Positions 8,450-15,598 are shown, numbered from the stretch's first letter. The stretch is 64,000 bases of DNA from Hymenobacter edaphi (GCF_003258365.1 NZ_QHKM01000007.1:210665-274664), one strand, 5' to 3'. Notes: generated by a model from the letters alone, not told the origin. Made by a program: numbers and translations.

Positions 8450-9721
8450 TTAAAGCTCAACTTCGGGTTCTGCCGGCGCCGTCTGCTCGATGAGCCCGGC
8501 TGCCAGCGTGGCACCGGTTTGCTCGTCGAGCAGGATGAAGGCGCCGGTGGTGCGGTTCTGCTGGTAAGTGTCGGCGGCCAGCGGCCGGGCCGTTTTCAGC
8601 CGCACCCGCACGATATCGTTCAGGCGGGCCTCGGCGGCCGGCTGCTGCTCCAGCGTCTGAATGTTGGTGCGGGCCACGATGGCCTGCACCACGGCGCGGG
8701 TTTTGGCCGTGTGGTGCTGCACCAGCAGCTTGCGGCCCGGGCGCAGGGGCTGCTCCGCCATCCAGCACAGCGTGGCTTCCAGCTCCCGGGTGGGCACCGG
8801 CGCCTGCGCCAAGGGCACGATGGTGTCGCCGCGGCTCACGTCCACGTCGTCGGCCAGGCGCAGCACCACGCCCTGCGGCGCCACGGCTGCCGGCACTGCC
8901 TGCTGGTCGATTTCGATGGCCGCCAGCGTGGTTTCGATGCCGGCGGGCAGCACCAGCACCCGGTCGCCGGGGCGGTACACCCCGCTCTGGATGCGGCCGG
9001 CGTAGCCGCGGTAGTCGGGCAGCTCCGCCGTCTGCGGGCGGATGACGTACTGCACCTGGAAGCGGGCCGCGTCGGTGGTGGCTTCGGTGGCTACCGTCAC
9101 CGTTTCGAGGTGCTCCAGCAGATTGGGGCCCTGGTACCAGGGCAGATTGGCCGAGGGCTTCACCACGTTGTCGCCGTTCAGGGCGCTGAGGGGGATGCTC
9201 ACCACCTGCCGCAGGCCCAGCTGGGCGGCCACGGCGGCGTAGTCGGCCACGATGTCGCGGAACACCTGCTCGGAGTAGCCCACCAGGTCAATCTTGTTGA
9301 CGGCCAGCACGAAGCGCCGGATGCCCAGCAGCGCCGCCACGATGGTGTGCCGCCGCGTCTGCTCCACCACGCCCTGCCGCGCATCCACCAGCACGATGGC
9401 CAGGTCGGCGTTGCTGGCGCCCGTCACCATGTTGCGGGTGTACTGCACGTGGCCGGGCGTGTCGGTGATGATAAACTTGCGGCGTGGCGTGGTGAAGTAC
9501 TTGTGCGCCACGTCGATGGTGATGCCCTGTTCGCGCTCGGCCCGCAGCCCGTCTGTGAGCAAAGCCAAATCCACGGTGCCGGCCGCCGAGGTGCGGTTCT
9601 GCTCTTCCAGCGCGGCCAGCACGTCCAAAGACACGGCATCGGAATCATACAGCAACCGCCCAATCAGCGTGCTCTTGCCGTCGTCGACGCTGCCGCAGGT
9701 GATAAATCGGAGAAGGTCCAT
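8450..9721 (-). CDS. cysN: Sulfate adenylyltransferase GTPase subunit
   Basis: 423 aa, EF-Tu-like GTPase that with CysD makes adenosine 5'-phosphosulfate from sulfate and ATP, GTP hydrolysis driving the reaction. G motifs are all present: GSVDDGKST (G1), DTPGH (G3) and NKID (G4), followed by beta-barrel domains II and III. No APS kinase (CysC) domain is fused at the C-terminus: the protein ends shortly after the LLDEQTGATLAAGLIEQ region. That agrees with CysH being an APS-type reductase which does not need PAPS. The ATG abuts one arm of an inverted repeat that fills the 120-base gap to cysD, unlike the tight spacing to the downstream SUMT gene. Confidence 0.93.
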   Translation of the reverse strand: MDLLRFITCGSVDDGKSTLIGRLLYDSDAVSLDVLAALEEQNRTSAAGTVDLALLTDGLRAEREQGITIDVAHKYFTTPRRKFIITDTPGHVQYTRNMVTGASNADLAIVLVDARQGVVEQTRRHTIVAALLGIRRFVLAVNKIDLVGYSEQVFRDIVADYAAVAAQLGLRQVVSIPLSALNGDNVVKPSANLPWYQGPNLLEHLETVTVATEATTDAARFQVQYVIRPQTAELPDYRGYAGRIQSGVYRPGDRVLVLPAGIETTLAAIEIDQQAVPAAVAPQGVVLRLADDVDVSRGDTIVPLAQAPVPTRELEATLCWMAEQPLRPGRKLLVQHHTAKTRAVVQAIVARTNIQTLEQQPAAEARLNDIVRVRLKTARPLAADTYQQNRTTGAFILLDEQTGATLAAGLIEQTAPAEPEVEL

Positions 9722-9730
9722 TTGGTGAGA

Positions 9731-9840
9731 TGGTGAGATGGTGAAGTGGTGAGTTTGATGTTCTGAGAGGTGATGAATGCGCTGGCGTCGGCAGGCTTTG
9801 CGCCTTGGTGGCCGACACTCACGATTTCACCATCTCACCA
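9731..9840. repeat. Unit-repeat palindrome between cysD and cysN
   Basis: The left arm (9731-9754) is built of imperfect 8-nt units TGGTGAGA / TGGTGAAG / TGGTGAGT, and the right arm (9816-9840) is its near-complement (ACTCACGATTTCACCATCTC and on). Together they fill the gap: the left arm touches the cysN start and the right arm touches the cysD stop codon. About 60 bases of unrelated sequence separate them. The left arm and the adjoining TTTGATGTTC are shared with the element at 52918-53090. Confidence 0.8.
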
Positions 9841-9841
9841 C

Positions 9842-10756
9842 TTAGAAGTAGCCGTTGCGCTTCCGGTCTTCCATGCCGGTTTCCGAAATCCGGTCGTCGA
9901 GGCGGGTGGCGCCCCGCTCGCTGACTTTGGCCTGCAGGATGTCGTCGATGATGGCGGCGAGGGTGCTGGCGTCGCTTTCCACGGCGGCGGTGCAGGTCGC
10001 GTCGCCCACGGTGCGGAAGCGCACCTGCCGGGTGGTCAGCTCGTCGGTGGCGTCGAGGGTGAGGTGCTCGGTCACGGCCAGCAGCTGGCCCGAGGGCAGC
10101 ACCACGCAGCGCCGCTCGTGGGCGAAGTAGATGCTGGGCAGCGGGATGTTCTCGCGCTGGATGTAGTTCCACACGTCCAGCTCCGTCCAGTTCGATATCG
10201 GGAACACCCGCACGTTCTCGCCCGGCTGAATCTGCCCGTTGTAGATGTTCCACAGCTCGGGCCGCTGCCGGCGCGGGTCCCATTGCCCAAACTCGTCGCG
10301 CACCGAGAAGATGCGCTCCTTGGCCCGGGCCTTTTCCTCGTCGCGCCGCGCCCCGCCGATGCAGGCGTCGAAGCCAAACTCCTCCACGGTGTCGAGCAAG
10401 GTGTAGGTCTGCAGGGCGTTGCGGCTGGGAAACTTGCCGCCCGGCTCCCGCAGGCCGCGCTGCCGGATGGTGTCTTCCACCCGGCGCACAATCAGCTGCT
10501 CGCCCAGCTCGGCCGCCAGCCGGTCGCGGAACGCCAGCACTTCCGGGAAGTTGTGGCCGGTGTCGATGTGGACCAGCGGAAAGGGAAACTTGCCGGGGCG
10601 GAAGGCTTTCTGGGCCAGGCGCACCAGCGCAATGGAGTCTTTGCCGCCCGAAAACAGCAGGGCGGGGCGCTGAAACTGCCCGGCCACTTCCCGCAGGATG
10701 TGGACGGCTTCGGCTTCGAGCCGGTCGAGGTAATCTAAGCGGGGGAGCGTAGGCAT
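9842..10756 (-). CDS. cysD: Sulfate adenylyltransferase small subunit
   Basis: 304 aa, typical CysD length. PP-loop ATP pyrophosphatase-fold subunit that adenylylates sulfate in the CysDN complex. The PP-loop SGGKDSIAL lies at about residues 35-43; VHIDTGHNFPEVLAFRD follows, and the C-terminal half holds the conserved ISNWTELDVWNYIQ and CTAAVESDASTLAAIIDDI segments. It ends DRISETGMEDRKRNGYF, as is normal for CysD. It precedes cysN on the same strand with only a palindromic repeat between them. Upstream, 245 bases containing another repeat separate it from cysH, so cysH and cysDN may be transcribed together but processed apart. Confidence 0.94.
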   Translation of the reverse strand: MPTLPRLDYLDRLEAEAVHILREVAGQFQRPALLFSGGKDSIALVRLAQKAFRPGKFPFPLVHIDTGHNFPEVLAFRDRLAAELGEQLIVRRVEDTIRQRGLREPGGKFPSRNALQTYTLLDTVEEFGFDACIGGARRDEEKARAKERIFSVRDEFGQWDPRRQRPELWNIYNGQIQPGENVRVFPISNWTELDVWNYIQRENIPLPSIYFAHERRCVVLPSGQLLAVTEHLTLDATDELTTRQVRFRTVGDATCTAAVESDASTLAAIIDDILQAKVSERGATRLDDRISETGMEDRKRNGYF

Positions 10757-10867
10757 ACGGCAATAGGGTGCCTGTCCGGCTTTTTTAGGCCGGTTGTGGA
10801 AGTCAGGAAAAGCGGGGAATGCGGTAGGAGGCGGGGCGGAGTGGGCCGTCAGAACGGCTAAATCAGC

Positions 10868-11000
10868 ACGTCATTCCGAGCGCAGCCGAGGACCCGAAGG
10901 AGGGCGTAGCCAATCTTGCTGGATAGTATTCTGCTCGTGGAACAGCATTTACTATCTGAAGTCAGCCCGCCAGATGTCTCGGCTGCGCTCGACAGGACGT
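10868..11000. repeat. REP-like palindrome, cysH-cysD gap
   Basis: Begins ACGTCATTCCGAGCGCAGCC and ends with the complementary GGCTGCGCTCGACAGGACGT. An inner second stem, GGATAGTA...TTACTATC, is shared with the element at 28434-28545. Its 3' edge lies one base from the cysH stop codon. It belongs to the same family as 23840-24037, 28434-28545, 39194-39295 and, more distantly, 41383-41481. Confidence 0.8.
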
Positions 11001-11001
11001 T

Positions 11002-11763
11002 CTAGGGAGTGGCAACAGTGGCGGGCGAAGCCGCTTCGACCGGGGTGTCGGCGGTGGCGTGCAGGCCGCACTCCTTGGCCGATTGGTCTTCCCACCACCA
11101 GCGGCCGGCGCGGAAGTCTTCGCCGGGCTTTACGGCCCGGGTACACGGCGCGCAGCCGATGCTCACGAAGCCCTGCAAATGCAGCGGGTTGTGCGGAATG
11201 CCGTATTCGCGGACGAAGGCCCAGGTCTGCTCCCAGCTCCAGTCCAGCAGCGGATTCACCTTGAACAGCTGGTAGCCCGCGTCCCAGTCCACCGCGTGCA
11301 TGCCGGTGCGGTTTGCCGACTGCTCGCTGCGGACGCCCGTTATCCAGGCGGCCCTGCCGGCCAGGGCGCGGTGCAGCGGCTCCACCTTGCGCACGTTGCA
11401 GCAGGCTTTGCGCGCGTCCACGCTTTCGTAAAACCCGTTCGGGCCCTGCCGCTCCACCAGGGCGGCTATTTCGTCCTGATCGGGGAAATAAGCGCGAATG
11501 GTTTTGCCGTATTTCAGCACGGTTTTGCTCCAGGTCGAATACGTTTCCTGGAAATTCCGCCCGGTGTCGAGCGTAAATACTTCGATGGGCAGATTATGGG
11601 CAAAAATCAAGTGGGTAATTACCTGATCTTCGAGCCCGAAAGAGGTGGAAAACGCCGCTTTGCCGGCAAATTCGGCGGCCACGGCACGAAGAATATCCAG
11701 CGGATCGGCGCCGGCAAGCTGTTGCCGGAGCTGCGCCACCTGTGCATCGATAAGGGTCGACAT
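11002..11763 (-). CDS. cysH: Adenylyl-sulfate (APS-type) reductase
   Basis: 253 aa. Reduces activated sulfate to sulfite with thioredoxin or glutaredoxin. The fold starts with the AFSTSFGLEDQVITH PP-loop-like segment and LDTGRNFQETY. It carries the iron-sulfur signature of the APS-reducing branch: a Cys pair in KACCNVRKVEPL and CAPC in the IGCAPCTRAVKPGEDFR stretch. The catalytic cysteine is in KECGLH near residue 233. About 15 residues rich in Ala/Pro/Thr follow it. No cysC is seen here, which agrees with APS as substrate. It is the first structural gene of the operon; upstream lie a hairpin, a Cys-rich uORF and a SAM-I riboswitch. Confidence 0.93.
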   Translation of the reverse strand: MSTLIDAQVAQLRQQLAGADPLDILRAVAAEFAGKAAFSTSFGLEDQVITHLIFAHNLPIEVFTLDTGRNFQETYSTWSKTVLKYGKTIRAYFPDQDEIAALVERQGPNGFYESVDARKACCNVRKVEPLHRALAGRAAWITGVRSEQSANRTGMHAVDWDAGYQLFKVNPLLDWSWEQTWAFVREYGIPHNPLHLQGFVSIGCAPCTRAVKPGEDFRAGRWWWEDQSAKECGLHATADTPVEAASPATVATP

Positions 11764-11781
11764 GCGCAGTATTTCTGAGAC

Positions 11782-11806
11782 CCGTCGGCGCAGGCAGCGC
11801 CGACGG
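11782..11806 (-). promoter_or_regulatory. GC-rich hairpin just before cysH
   Basis: A perfect 10-bp stem (CCGTCGGCGC paired with GCGCCGACGG) with a 5-nt loop ends 18 bases upstream of the cysH ATG on the transcribed strand. There is no T-run after it, so it is not a standard terminator. Its position would let it block ribosome access or act as the switch arm of a leader-peptide attenuator. That function is inferred. Confidence 0.55.
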
Positions 11807-11884
11807 CGGTCGGAAGGTAAAGAGGGGAGGGGGCCAGACGGCCCGGGGCCGCAAGGCGGGCTCAGGCGGCGCGGCCGGACACGG

Positions 11885-11914
11885 CTAAGCGGCGCGCAAA
11901 AGCCTGGCGCTTAG
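11885..11914 (-). promoter_or_regulatory. Leader hairpin between uORF and cysH
   Basis: CTAAGCG pairs with CGCTTAG (7 bp) around a 16-nt loop. It lies about 45 bases after the stop codon of the Cys-rich uORF and so could form in competition with ribosome position. GC-rich stretches on either side offer alternative pairings that need folding software to judge. Confidence 0.4.
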
Positions 11915-11959
11915 TTGTCGGGCGTTTCCAGCAAGGGAAAAGAGGTCGTGCAAAAAGCC

Positions 11960-12052
11960 TCAACAACACGCGCGGCGCATGGGCATACAACAGCAACGCA
12001 TGCCGTAGAAGCCATTGCGGCCCGGCTGCGAAGCAGCGGAACCAGCCATCAT
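11960..12052 (-). CDS. Cys-rich leader peptide upstream of cysH
   Basis: A 30-codon ORF starting ATG ATG and ending in the peptide MRCCCMPMRRACC followed by TGA. Cysteines are at positions 20, 21, 22, 29 and 30, so five of the last eleven codons are Cys; Met occurs at 18, 23 and 25. An inner ATG at 12001 would give just the 13-residue Cys/Met-rich end. It sits 37 bases after a SAM-I riboswitch and about 200 bases before cysH. Runs of codons for the pathway product are the hallmark of translation-attenuation leaders; polycysteine uORFs with this role are known in mycobacteria. No homology is claimed: the call rests on composition and position. Chance occurrence is possible in GC-rich DNA but unlikely at this site. 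Confidence 0.65.
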   Translation of the reverse strand: MMAGSAASQPGRNGFYGMRCCCMPMRRACC

Positions 12053-12089
12053 TGCGCGGGGGGTGAAATCGAAGTTCACGACGAGCGGT

Positions 12090-12181
12090 GTTTTTATATG
12101 ATCAGGAATTGGCACCGTTCGGGACTCCGATGGTTGCCGGCGCTTCGTAGAGCCTGTCTCTCCACGCCTCTGTATAAAAAC
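12090..12181 (-). ncRNA. SAM-I (S-box) riboswitch
   Basis: Read on the minus strand, the conserved S-box core is present: GAGGCGTGGAGAGACAGGC, then GAAGCGCCGGCAACC, a short P3-type hairpin, and GGTGCCAATTCCTG. The P1 stem is GTTTTTATA at the 5' end paired with TATAAAAAC at the 3' end, exactly complementary. Family consensus (GAGG-GGAGGGAC-GGC...GAA-CCGGCAACC...GGTGCTAATTCC) matches at nearly all invariant positions. SAM binding would signal ample methionine/SAM and reduce expression of sulfur assimilation downstream. No classic terminator with a T-run follows immediately, so the expression platform is unclear. Confidence 0.93.
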
Positions 12182-12205
12182 AATCCTTCAGCAGAATTGC
12201 TGCGG

Positions 12206-12238
12206 CAAAGGTAATGACACAATTTTCGGAATTGCAAA
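12206..12238 (-). promoter_or_regulatory. Promoter of the cys operon
   Basis: A Bacteroidota-type -7 box TACCTTTG (12206-12213) with a -33 TTTG (12235-12238) 21 bases upstream. Predicted transcription start is about 12199, some 18 bases before the riboswitch P1 stem. Confidence 0.75.
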
Positions 12239-12429
12239 TCTTTTACGGGGCCTGAACCGCCATTACCCGGCCGGGGTTTTTAATTGGCCTGAAAATAAGC
12301 CCGCTGATTTGCCCAAATTCGTGGCCGAAACCGCGCCGCACGCCTACTGACTGCGGCCCCCGCGCTGACAACTATTCTTACTTTTCCGGGCTCTGTTCTG
12401 AAAGACCGATCAACTTCCCCACCGTGCTC

Positions 12430-13170
12430 GTGAAACTTATTGCCGCCGCCAGCGGCGCCGCGTTGCTCAGCAGCTGCGCCGCCGTGGTGCCCCATACCCT
12501 GCAAACGCCCCTGGTGCAGCACCGCGGCGAAACGGAGCTGGGCGCCAACCTCGGCCTGCACGGCTCCGACGTGCAGGTGGCCCACGCCCTTTCCGACCGC
12601 CTCACCCTGACCGGCAGCGGCCACCAGCGCATCCGGGGCCGGCACGGCCACTGGGCCTACAGCGGCGAAGCCGGCGCGGGCTACACCCTTGCCCGCCCGC
12701 ACAAGCAGCGCTGGACGGTGTACGGCGGCCTGGGCTACGGGGCGGGCTACGCCTACGAGACTTTCTGCCCCGACCTCTGCGACCTGCCCGTGTCGTACCG
12801 GGTGCGCTACGGCTACGGCTACCTGCAGCCCACCTACCTCTGGATGCCCGACGAGAGCATTGCGCTCAGCGCGGGCGTCAAAATGGCCGGCTACGACTTC
12901 CTGCGCTGGCGCACCACCCGCCACGAACCGCTGCCTGACCCGGGCAACCCGCCGGGCGGCATACTACAGCCCACGACGCTGGACCGGCCCGGCTACGGGG
13001 GGCTGACGCTGCAGCCGGGCTACAACATCCTGACGCGCCTCACGCCCCGGCTGCGGCTGCAGCTCAGCCAGAGCTTCCTGATTCCTATGCAGAAGCCTTT
13101 TCCCTCGGTGCTGATTTTCGCCACCGGCGTGGGCCTGCAGTACCATTTCGGCGGCGGAGCCGCCGAATAG
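12430..13170 (+). CDS. Outer-membrane lipoprotein, barrel-like, unknown function
   Basis: About 246 aa. Starts are GTG; the second one (12430) gives MKLIAAASGAALLSSC, a lipoprotein signal with the lipobox LLSSC, and is preferred over 12424, two codons upstream. After the lipid anchor the protein has many short Gly/Tyr-rich strands (YGGLGYGAGYAYE, VRYGYGYLQPTYLW), resembling small outer-membrane barrels, and ends in FATGVGLQYHFGGG. No family is recognised with confidence. It faces away from the cys operon, its upstream DNA adjoining the cys promoter region, with a weak -7-like TACTTTTC at 12379-12386. A very strong hairpin follows. Confidence 0.7.
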   Translation: MKLIAAASGAALLSSCAAVVPHTLQTPLVQHRGETELGANLGLHGSDVQVAHALSDRLTLTGSGHQRIRGRHGHWAYSGEAGAGYTLARPHKQRWTVYGGLGYGAGYAYETFCPDLCDLPVSYRVRYGYGYLQPTYLWMPDESIALSAGVKMAGYDFLRWRTTRHEPLPDPGNPPGGILQPTTLDRPGYGGLTLQPGYNILTRLTPRLRLQLSQSFLIPMQKPFPSVLIFATGVGLQYHFGGGAAE

Positions 13171-13181
13171 CTGAAAAAGAA

Positions 13182-13221
13182 TTGCCGCTCCCCGGGCCTC
13201 GGCAGGCCCGGGGAGCGGCAA
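13182..13221. terminator. Bidirectional terminator hairpin
   Basis: Perfect 18-bp stem (TTGCCGCTCCCCGGGCCT and its complement) with a 4-nt loop, placed between the convergent lipoprotein gene and hemH. AT-rich bases (GAAAAAGAA) on one side give the minus-strand transcript a TTC/TTT tail. Confidence 0.85.
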
Positions 13222-13249
13222 AGACTGCTGGCAACGCAGGGCTGTGCGG

Positions 13250-14296
13250 CTAGTTGCGCCGGATCATGTCGGCCACGGCCTGCACCCACTGCGGGTGCGA
13301 GTTCAGCGAGGGCACCAGTTGCCAATGGGCGCCGCCGGCCTGCTCAAACATTTCCTTGAACTCCTCGCCCACTTCGATGGTGGTTTCCAGGCAATCGGCC
13401 ACAAAGGCGGGGCTGAAGGCCAGCACGTTCTTGATGCCCTTGCCCGGCAGGGTCTTGAGCACCTCGTCGGTGTAGGGCTGCAGCCACGGGTCGCGCAGGC
13501 GGCTTTGCAGGCGGCTCTGGAAGGTGGTGGTGTACTGCTCGGGGCCGAGGCCCAGGGCCGTGGCCAGCTGCCGCGACGTCTCGAAGCACTGCGCCCGGTA
13601 GCAGTAGCGGTTGTTTTTGTTGTAGCTGTTGCAGCACGAGCCCAGCTTGCAGTAGCCCTTGTGGCTGCCCTTCAGCACGTGGCGCTCCGGAATGCCGTGG
13701 TAGCTGAACACCACGTGGTCGTAGTCGCGCTTGGCCATTTCGGCCTTGCCCAGCGTGGCGAAGGTGCCGATAAAGCCCGGGTCGTCCACGAACGTGCTGA
13801 TAAAGCTGATGCTCGGCACCACCCACCAGTCCTTCACGATATCCATCACCTTTTCCTGCACCGAGCCGGTGCTGGCCGCCGCGTACTGCGGAAACAAAGG
13901 CAGCACGATGATGCGGTCCACGGCCGCGTCGCGCAGCTGCTGCAGCGCCGCCTCGATGCTCGGGTTCTGGTAGCGCATCCCGAAGGCCACGAGGTAGTCC
14001 TTGCCCAGCGTTTCCTGCACCAGCTTCTGCAGATCGAGGCCGTGGTAGAGCAGCGGGGAGCCGCGCTCATCCCAGAGCTGCTGGTAGATCTTGGCCGACT
14101 TGGGGGCGCGCAGCGGCACCACCAAGCCCTGAAACAGCGGGTAGCGCAGCGCCGCGGGCATGTCGATGACGCGGGCGTCGGTCAGAAACTCGTTGAGGTA
14201 GCGGCGCACGTCGGAGGTGCTCGGCGAATCGGGCGTGCCGAGGTTGACGAGCAGCACGCCGGTGCGGCCTTTGGAGGAAGTGGGAGAAGCGGGCAT
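13250..14296 (-). CDS. hemH: Ferrochelatase
   Basis: 348 aa, normal for bacterial HemH. Inserts Fe2+ into protoporphyrin IX in the last step of protoheme synthesis. The start is set at MPASPTSSKGRTGVLLVNLG; the open frame runs further upstream but that part overlaps the HAD gene and repeats. Signatures: GVLLVNLGTPDSP near the N-terminus, VVFSYHGIPERH with the catalytic His at about residue 190, CYRAQCFETSR, and AFSPAFVADCLETTIEVGEE with the conserved Glu. Cysteines in GSCCNSYNKNNRYCYRAQC are typical of Bacteroidota enzymes. A -7 box lies 61 bases upstream of the start. Confidence 0.93.
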   Translation of the reverse strand: MPASPTSSKGRTGVLLVNLGTPDSPSTSDVRRYLNEFLTDARVIDMPAALRYPLFQGLVVPLRAPKSAKIYQQLWDERGSPLLYHGLDLQKLVQETLGKDYLVAFGMRYQNPSIEAALQQLRDAAVDRIIVLPLFPQYAAASTGSVQEKVMDIVKDWWVVPSISFISTFVDDPGFIGTFATLGKAEMAKRDYDHVVFSYHGIPERHVLKGSHKGYCKLGSCCNSYNKNNRYCYRAQCFETSRQLATALGLGPEQYTTTFQSRLQSRLRDPWLQPYTDEVLKTLPGKGIKNVLAFSPAFVADCLETTIEVGEEFKEMFEQAGGAHWQLVPSLNSHPQWVQAVADMIRRN

Positions 14297-14356
14297 AAGC
14301 GGGAAAGCAGCGCGTCGAATAGGACGAAGTCGGGCCGGCGCGTTGGATTGCAGATA

Positions 14357-14364
14357 CAAAGGTA
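14357..14364 (-). promoter_or_regulatory. hemH promoter -7 box
   Basis: TACCTTTG on the minus strand, matching the Bacteroidota TAnnTTTG box and giving a leader of roughly 55 bases before the hemH ATG. No clear -33 element was picked out. Confidence 0.6.
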
Positions 14365-14439
14365 GGCCCGCTAAAGTTTGAGCCTGGCACCCATTTGCTG
14401 GCGACACCAGCTGATTTTCGTCAGGCTTTGCGCGGCCGG

Positions 14440-15153
14440 CTACTCCCCGGCCCCGATAATCTGCCGGAGCACCGCGGCCAGCGGCTCGAAGCTGGTAATG
14501 GTCGTCACGCGGGCATCCGGGCACTCGGCGCCGAACCGGTTCAGCCACACCGGCCGGATGCCCGCGGCCCGGGCGCCCAGCACGTCGGCCGTCCAGTTGT
14601 CCCCGACGAGCACTGCTTCCTCGGGCCGGGCGCCGAGCTGCGCCAGCGCCACCTGGAAGATGCGCGGGTCGGGCTTGGTCACGCCCACGGCCTCGGAGGT
14701 GATGAGCGCGTCCACCAGATGCGCCAGGCCCAGAAACTGCAGCTTGTCCTGCTGCTCCGCCGTGCGGTTGTTGGTCACGATGCCGATGCGGTACTGCGGT
14801 TTCAGCGCCTCCAGCAGGGCCTGGGCGCCGGCCACCGGCTGGCGCAGGCGGCGGTAGTGCCCGTAGTGAAACGCGGCAAAGGCCTCGGCCGCGGCGTCGT
14901 CGGCAAAGGCCTGATAGGGAGCCAGCAGCCGCTGAAACCGTAGGCGCCGGGCTTCCTCGTAGCCGAACTCCCCGGCCAGCACCCGCGGGTGCATTTCCTC
15001 CAGAATGGCGCTGTAGCGCTGGTACAGCTCGTTTATTTCGATTGATTCCGCCCAGGCAAACGGCGCGGTGCTGGCCGTGAGGGCCGCCCGGGCCGTGGCG
15101 GCATGGTCGAACAGCGTGTCGTCGAGGTCGAAGAGGACGGTGGTCAGGGGCAT
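14440..15153 (-). CDS. HAD hydrolase, YjjG-type nucleotidase
   Basis: 237 aa. HAD-superfamily phosphatase close to YjjG, which dephosphorylates non-canonical pyrimidine nucleotides (house-cleaning). Motif I is FDLDDTLFDH at the N-terminus with both catalytic Asp residues. A helical cap domain covers about residues 20-95. Motif II is GIVTNNRTAEQQ, motif III the Lys in GVTKPDPRIF, and motif IV VLVGDNWTADVLGA. A -7 box (TACTTTTG, 15161-15168) lies only 8 bases from the ATG, so the mRNA is nearly leaderless. hemH lies downstream on the same strand with its own promoter. The exact substrate is not determined. Confidence 0.88.
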   Translation of the reverse strand: MPLTTVLFDLDDTLFDHAATARAALTASTAPFAWAESIEINELYQRYSAILEEMHPRVLAGEFGYEEARRLRFQRLLAPYQAFADDAAAEAFAAFHYGHYRRLRQPVAGAQALLEALKPQYRIGIVTNNRTAEQQDKLQFLGLAHLVDALITSEAVGVTKPDPRIFQVALAQLGARPEEAVLVGDNWTADVLGARAAGIRPVWLNRFGAECPDARVTTITSFEPLAAVLRQIIGAGE

Positions 15154-15160
15154 AGCGCCG

Positions 15161-15168
15161 CAAAAGTA
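15161..15168 (-). promoter_or_regulatory. HAD gene promoter -7 box
   Basis: TACTTTTG on the minus strand fits TAnnTTTG. The expected start point is almost at the ATG (15153), implying a leaderless or near-leaderless mRNA. Confidence 0.5.
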
Positions 15169-15214
15169 AGCTGAGGGCTCTGGCCCGAACCCCAGCCGGC
15201 GCCCGCGCGGCGCC

Positions 15215-15275
15215 GGTAGCCGCCGCCGCTACCCGGGTGGCTACCGTAGCCACTCGGGTAGCGGCGGCGGCTACC
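15215..15275. repeat. 30-bp inverted repeat (GGTAGC type)
   Basis: Two 30-base arms with one mismatch and a single central base: GGTAGCCGCCGCCGCTACCC continuing to GTGGCTAC, then its complement. Another copy of the GGTAGCCGCCGCCGCTACC core occurs near 15343-15359 without a full partner. It lies in the divergent gap between the HAD gene and era. Confidence 0.85.
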
Positions 15276-15394
15276 AAGAAAGCTAACGCCGCCACTGCGG
15301 TGGCTTCGTTGGCAGTCGGAGTGCCCACCAAAACGACCCGGGTAGCCGCCGCCGCTACCTGAGCCGCCAAGCCAGCTACCCGAGTGGCCACAGC

Positions 15395-15473
15395 GTTAGC
15401 CCGAGTACCTTCGCCGGGTACCCGAGTGGGGTCGGCCCCCACTCGGGTACCCGGCGAAGGTACTCGGGCTAAC
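15395..15473. repeat. Perfect 37-bp inverted repeat
   Basis: Arms 15395-15431 and 15437-15473 are exactly complementary over 37 bases around the loop TCGGC. The arm begins GTTAGCCCGAGTACCTTCGC and contains GGGTACCCGAGTGGGG. It shares short words (TACCCGAGTGG, TTAGCC) with the rest of the 15180-15530 gap, which is almost wholly made of interlocking inverted repeats. No T-run and no ORF on a plausible codon pattern. Confidence 0.9.
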
Positions 15474-15567
15474 GGCCCGGGCTATGGCGGCAATCCGTAG
15501 CCACCGCCTGGGTAGCTGCGTAAGCCCCTATTATTCAGCCCATGCTGCCGATGCGGCCCGAAAGCCG

Positions 15568-15575
15568 TACCTTTG
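15568..15575 (+). promoter_or_regulatory. era promoter -7 box
   Basis: TACCTTTG, 24 bases before the chosen GTG start of era. Its presence rules out the upstream in-frame ATG at 15542 as the translation start. Confidence 0.65.
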
Positions 15576-15598
15576 TGCCCCTTAACGCATTACCTCCC

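Noticed and set aside
12090..12181. T-box or other leader element instead of S-box
   Set aside because: No T-box sequence (TGGNACCGCG); the conserved S-box core and P1 pairing are all present.
14297..15442. Long N-terminal extension of hemH with repeated VATRVA-like peptide
   Set aside because: It runs through the HAD gene in another frame and through the inverted-repeat gap; the peptide repeat is a by-product of the palindromes. HemH starts normally at 14296.
15180..15530. CRISPR array
   Set aside because: Repeats are inverted and of unequal length and spacing; no regular spacers and no cas genes nearby.
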